Made by a program: the position numbers and the translations under genes | NCBI GenBank assembly: GCA_964530215.1 | Contig: CAZHAJ010000076.1 | Location: 1 to 8,670, forward strand | Direction of reading: 5' to 3' | Length of the DNA stretch: 8,670 nt | From: JAAXTT01 sp964530215 | Lineage (GTDB): Bacteria > Bacillota > Desulfotomaculia > Desulfotomaculales > Desulfocucumaceae | In this document: one piece after another, positions 5,615 to 8,670 of the stretch | Position numbering within the stretch: the first letter of the stretch is position 1 | How the letters are laid out: every line of letters starts with the position of its first letter | The notes under the pieces: generated by a model | Seen by the model: only the letters and a program-made list of their open reading frames with translations | Databases searched by the model: none | Told to the model about the DNA's origin: nothing

Positions 5615-6742
5615 TTATAACATACTGTTTTTTCCCCTGCAAGCAGCGATTTTACGGGTGGGATGGGCGACCACTCTTACCCTGATGCTTTTAATAATCA
5701 TTAATACCAATAGGAGTGTCCCTACATATCCGCTAAAAACGTAAATAATATTGACCAGCTTATCAAAAGGTACATTCATCCCTACAAAAGCACCTATAAA
5801 GGTTAATGCAACGGTGAGGATTTTATATTTCTTACTTTTTTCAACGGCAAGTCTCGAAGTAACAGTCCAAAGAAGCGGTACAGATGCAGTGTAAATTCCT
5901 CCGGCAATGGTTATGGAAAATACGATGGCTACATAGGGGTGAATGTTTCCCGCTAAAATCAAGGATGGAACCAAGGTGCCCGCAACTTGCTCAAGATTTG
6001 CCATCAATCCTAAGGCTACTGTGATGACTGCTAGAGAAAAACCCAGTGCCCCCATGATGGCACCTATGGATGCTTCTTTTCTGCTCTTTGCTGTTTTACC
6101 CAATTGTGACAAGAAGGCTGCCAACCAAAGCATACAAAAACCTACATAGGATAAGGCCGCATAAATCCAGTTGCTGGATGCCTTTATTAAATTAAAATTC
6201 GGCAAAACGTCATTAACTTTGCCTAACCCACTGGGGTTTATGATTATTGCCGATAGTCCTAACAATATTGCCATCACACAAATTACAGGTCCGATTTTTC
6301 CGATAACACTTACAATCTTGTTTAATCCAAAAAGAACGGTTCCACCTACAAGAAGGGCCACTCCAATGCCCCCCACTGCCACAGGCAATCCATAATGCTG
6401 ATGGATTGTTGCTCCTGCCCCTCCAATCATCACCATAAACGACATATAGATAAAAAGTATTGAAAAGTAGTCATAAAATCTTCCAATGTACTTCCCGCAA
6501 TAATAGGTATAAATATCATTTCCTTTTGGAAATTTATTTTCATACCCTACGGTTATAAAGCTTACCCCCACATATAAAAACATGATAAACACCGCTGCTG
6601 CACCGGCAATACCCATCCAGCCATAAGCAACAAAATACTGCATGATTTCTTGTCCGGTAGCAAACCCTGAGCCAACCAAAAATGCAATAAAAGCTCCTGC
6701 GTAGATAAGCACTTGTTTCGGCCTTACTTCTTGATTGTCCAT
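5615..6742 (-). CDS. YkvI-family membrane transporter (LeuT-fold / APC superfamily)
   Basis: Integral membrane protein of 375 residues resembling the Bacillus YkvI family (COG3949), predicted secondary transporters of the LeuT fold with unproven substrates. The first membrane segment has GSGFATGQE at 24-32, a small-residue-rich break typical of LeuT-fold helix 1 where substrate and ion bind. About ten hydrophobic segments follow in sequence, with short basic loops such as GKTAKSRKEA (215-224) and a basic C-terminal tail (from about 351). A second unwound-helix candidate is ITIAGGIYTASVPLLW (277-292). The start is ATG at 6742, with GGAGG six bases upstream. It lies downstream of the amidinotransferase gene across a 236-nt gap, and 74 nt upstream of the rpmE ATG. 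Its proximity to the amidinotransferase and CodB-like permease suggests an amino-acid or guanidino substrate, but this is only inference. Confidence 0.82.
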   Translation of the reverse strand: MDNQEVRPKQVLIYAGAFIAFLVGSGFATGQEIMQYFVAYGWMGIAGAAAVFIMFLYVGVSFITVGYENKFPKGNDIYTYYCGKYIGRFYDYFSILFIYMSFMVMIGGAGATIHQHYGLPVAVGGIGVALLVGGTVLFGLNKIVSVIGKIGPVICVMAILLGLSAIIINPSGLGKVNDVLPNFNLIKASSNWIYAALSYVGFCMLWLAAFLSQLGKTAKSRKEASIGAIMGALGFSLAVITVALGLMANLEQVAGTLVPSLILAGNIHPYVAIVFSITIAGGIYTASVPLLWTVTSRLAVEKSKKYKILTVALTFIGAFVGMNVPFDKLVNIIYVFSGYVGTLLLVLMIIKSIRVRVVAHPTRKIAACRGKNSML

Positions 6743-6862
6743 AAATTCCCTCCGGAGTTAAAGTAGTCATTCAAAAGCTTAATTTCTTCTTTTCCGGCTT
6801 AAGTCATAATCAAGTGCAAAAGTTTACAAAACTCGGTCCTCTGCCCTTCGCTGCTATTCTTC

Positions 6863-6918
6863 CCTCCCTGCCTTGTGCCTGGACAGCATCGCTGACCAAG
6901 CACAATATCTAAGGGAGG
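6863..6918 (-). other. Long imperfect stem-loop in the amidinotransferase-ykvI gap
   Basis: Read on the minus strand, CCTCCCT (6918-6912) pairs with AGGGAGG (6869-6863). Then comes an internal loop of six and three bases, then TTGTGC/GCACAA, a T/G position, TGG/CCA, a T/T mismatch and CAGC/GCTG, closed by a GAT loop (6890-6888). No U-run follows, so it is not a standard intrinsic terminator. It starts 60 bases after the amidinotransferase stop and ends 120 bases before the YkvI start. It could be a structured leader, an RNA processing site or a diverged repeat. I could not match it to a known riboswitch class. Confidence 0.5.
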
Positions 6919-6978
6919 ATTTAGCGATTACCCAGTCATGGAACGTTTAAAATCAACAACTACACCAGTGGCTTACCT

Positions 6979-8133
6979 TTAACCTTTAAACAAAGGTCTG
7001 TTTTCAAATGTTACTAATGTGGGATCATCTACCTGATTAGGGAAATAATCCTGGCATGTACCTTCACGATAAACATCAGCAGTAGCGCAGTGCAATCCGC
7101 CACCAAATGCATATGCATCTCTGAATGGTACAGGAATTACATTCATGCCTAACTTATCCATTTGTTCCATTTGTGGATTTTCACTGGCTTCTACCAATAC
7201 GGTCTTATGATCCAGAACTAAGCAATTCATGGATAGCCACACGCTTGAGTAACAAAGCGGGGGTGGCTCTTTATGTGCCGGCATAGCTGCATCTTCAATT
7301 TGCCAATCATTAGCTTCAAAAATCTTACGCTGTTCCTTTGGCAGTGGTCGTGTAGGGTTATTGATAATCAGGCCAGGTCTTAGTGCCACAAATGTTGCAT
7401 CAATGTGTATGGGATAAGGGTCTCCCGGGAAATTTACAGCATGAATTCGCATATCAGGATACATACGTCTTAACCATTCCATCGCCTTTCTATTTGTCGT
7501 TAAGCCATGTTGTGCAAATATGTCTTTGCCCAAACGCATTATATCTGCCGCATCAAATAAAATTTCATGTTCGGTGGTAACCATATGCAATTTTGCAGTA
7601 CGCTCCAGCAGTATTTCTTCAGTAATATTCTCATCATAATAATGCATGTCATAACTTTTATCGCCCAATTCTGGACGTGGGGCGGTAATCCATCTAAATT
7701 CCGGGTCTTGATCAAAGAATTCACGCAAAATTTTAGAATATGCTAGATATTCAAAAAACCTTGATCTAAATGCCATGGAAGCCATAATAATATCGCTGCC
7801 AATGGTTAATAAAACGTCTCTAGGCGGCATACAGCCAAACATACTTCCCGTCATAAAATGTGGGGTAACAACAGCTTGATTCCATTGAATAGCTTCCGGT
7901 CTATCCACTTTTACTCCGCGACTTTCAAGGATTTTTACTAGATTATCAAGTTGTGCATTAGCCTTTTCAACAGTGTCTAACGGACGGGGACCAGTCATCC
8001 CGCGCATCGGGCTATTTAGAGGCACCTTAGCTTTGGATGCCGGCTCAGACGGTGGAATACAACAATTGTCTGCCCTGCCAACAATTACGTGTTTTAAAGG
8101 ATCAAAATCATTCCATGAGTTTACTACTTTCAT
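6979..8133 (-). CDS. Glycine/inosamine amidinotransferase-family enzyme (AGAT/StrB1-like)
   Basis: Cytosolic enzyme of 384 residues in the pentein-fold amidinotransferase family, which includes arginine:glycine amidinotransferase (guanidinoacetate from arginine and glycine) and StrB1. Recognisable blocks in order are SWNDFDPLKHVIVGRA (6-21), MPPRDVLLTIG (102-112), MAFRSRFFEY (120-129), FDAADIMRLGKDIF (193-206), HIDATF (243-248), SSVWLSMN (296-303) and FGGGLHCATADVYREG (343-358). From the family mechanism, Cys349 is the nucleophile that carries the amidino group, with His243 and Asp197 as partners (human AGAT Cys407, His303, Asp254); all are present. The residue before the catalytic His is Ile242 where human AGAT has Met, so the acceptor amine may differ. 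ATG at 8133 has AGGAGG nine bases upstream. It lies 72 nt after the CodB-like permease gene with no terminator between, so the two are probably co-transcribed. The acceptor substrate remains unknown. Confidence 0.9.
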   Translation of the reverse strand: MKVVNSWNDFDPLKHVIVGRADNCCIPPSEPASKAKVPLNSPMRGMTGPRPLDTVEKANAQLDNLVKILESRGVKVDRPEAIQWNQAVVTPHFMTGSMFGCMPPRDVLLTIGSDIIMASMAFRSRFFEYLAYSKILREFFDQDPEFRWITAPRPELGDKSYDMHYYDENITEEILLERTAKLHMVTTEHEILFDAADIMRLGKDIFAQHGLTTNRKAMEWLRRMYPDMRIHAVNFPGDPYPIHIDATFVALRPGLIINNPTRPLPKEQRKIFEANDWQIEDAAMPAHKEPPPLCYSSVWLSMNCLVLDHKTVLVEASENPQMEQMDKLGMNVIPVPFRDAYAFGGGLHCATADVYREGTCQDYFPNQVDDPTLVTFENRPLFKG

Positions 8134-8205
8134 TTCATTTTCCCTCCTATTATTTTTATGGTTAAACTTTTATTTGAATATCTGGACAGCATGAGGACAT
8201 TTGAG

Positions 8206-8670
8206 TTAATTTGCTGCACTACTTGTTTCTACAACTACGCGATCTTGCTGAAGCTTAAGACTATCAAATATTTTCTCAATAATAACGTAAGCAATGAAAG
8301 CCGAGATAATTCCGTTAATGGGAGGAACCCCAGGGCTAAAGTAGGCAAATAAGGCACCTACAGCATAAGCACTGATTCCTACAAAATTAAATTTGGCAAA
8401 TTTGACCTCAGAAACTCTGGGCATATGTCTTCTGTATTTGTAGAAGCAATCAGCCATTATCACCCCGCCTACAGGGGGGATAATGGTGCCCATAATTACA
8501 ATGTAGGGAATCAGCCAGTTGTACATACCTGCAATAGCTAGAGCTGTAGAAAGAGCCGCTGCCCCCAGTGTAAACATGCGTCGCTTACTAGACCTAAAGA
8601 AGTTACATCCTGCAACCCCGCAGCAATAAATAGAATTATCCTGGGTAGTCCACATATTAAAGAACAACAT
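8206..8670 (-). CDS. CodB-like cytosine/purine (NCS1) permease, 3' part only
   Basis: C-terminal 154 codons of a membrane transporter; the gene runs off the window edge, so its start is not seen and the Met at the edge is probably internal. The sequence resembles the CodB branch of the NCS1 family: NMWTTQDNSIY (5-15 of the visible part), CNFFRSSKRR (22-31), and IPPVGGVIMADCFYKYRR (64-81), a conserved element ending a membrane helix in CodB-type proteins. Hydrophobic stretches near 33-48, 52-74, 95-112 and 117-134 account for the final helices, followed by a short polar tail. CodB members carry cytosine with sodium or protons, and relatives carry other small nitrogenous rings such as hydantoins. 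With an amidinotransferase next to it, a guanidino-type compound such as creatinine is possible, but this is inference. Confidence 0.85.
   Translation of the reverse strand: MLFFNMWTTQDNSIYCCGVAGCNFFRSSKRRMFTLGAAALSTALAIAGMYNWLIPYIVIMGTIIPPVGGVIMADCFYKYRRHMPRVSEVKFAKFNFVGISAYAVGALFAYFSPGVPPINGIISAFIAYVIIEKIFDSLKLQQDRVVVETSSAAN

Noticed and set aside
6743..6978. T-box, glycine or guanidine riboswitch upstream of the YkvI gene
   Set aside because: I looked for the T-box GGGUGGNACCGCG element and for known glycine and guanidine class motifs and found only weak partial resemblance (GAGGACCGAG).

Overview
The window looks like a chromosomal segment of an anaerobic Gram-positive (Firmicutes), most likely of the Clostridia (Peptococcaceae / Desulfotomaculum-like). 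The inference rests on gene order (rpmE, a YqhQ-type DUF1385 gene, prfA, prmC, sua5/ywlC, mntP/ywlD, close to the Bacillus/Clostridium order), strong AGGAGG-type ribosome binding sites, moderate GC and a YkvI-type membrane protein. Species cannot be fixed from the sequence. All eight genes lie on the minus strand, so transcription runs from high to low coordinates.

Region 8670-6979 (5' end of the transcribed direction): the last 154 codons of a CodB-like NCS1 permease, cut by the window edge, then after a 72-nt gap a complete glycine-amidinotransferase-family enzyme with all catalytic residues. A 236-nt gap with a long imperfect hairpin follows, then a YkvI-family LeuT-fold transporter (6742-5615). 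These three genes are an accessory, probably nitrogen- or guanidino-compound-related, module placed just upstream of a conserved block.

Region 5540-2358: translation genes. rpmE encodes a zinc-binding L31. A small hairpin separates it from the DUF1385 membrane protein, whose end overlaps the start of prfA (RF1) by 26 nt. A 97-nt gap with a 47-nt hairpin follows, then prmC, the enzyme that methylates the RF1 GGQ glutamine.

Region 2357-1: sua5 (t6A tRNA modification) and mntP (Mn efflux). Both are bounded by copies of an unusual modular intergenic repeat. Four copies are visible (A 1-207, B 803-1023, C 2120-2248, D about 2271-2352). Each reads: a head related to GGCTTATAGGTATTCC, then CAGAATN heptads, then an A-rich tract. 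A, B and C continue into a core containing CATAAATTCGGCGTATAAT (diverged in B) and GCTGATA/GCTTATA heptads. The head end always abuts a gene. In copy B the head is triplicated and runs into the sua5 stop codon. Copies A and C share 48 identical bases in opposite orientation. This repeat family is the most unusual feature of the window; the permease/amidinotransferase/YkvI grouping is the most interesting coding feature.
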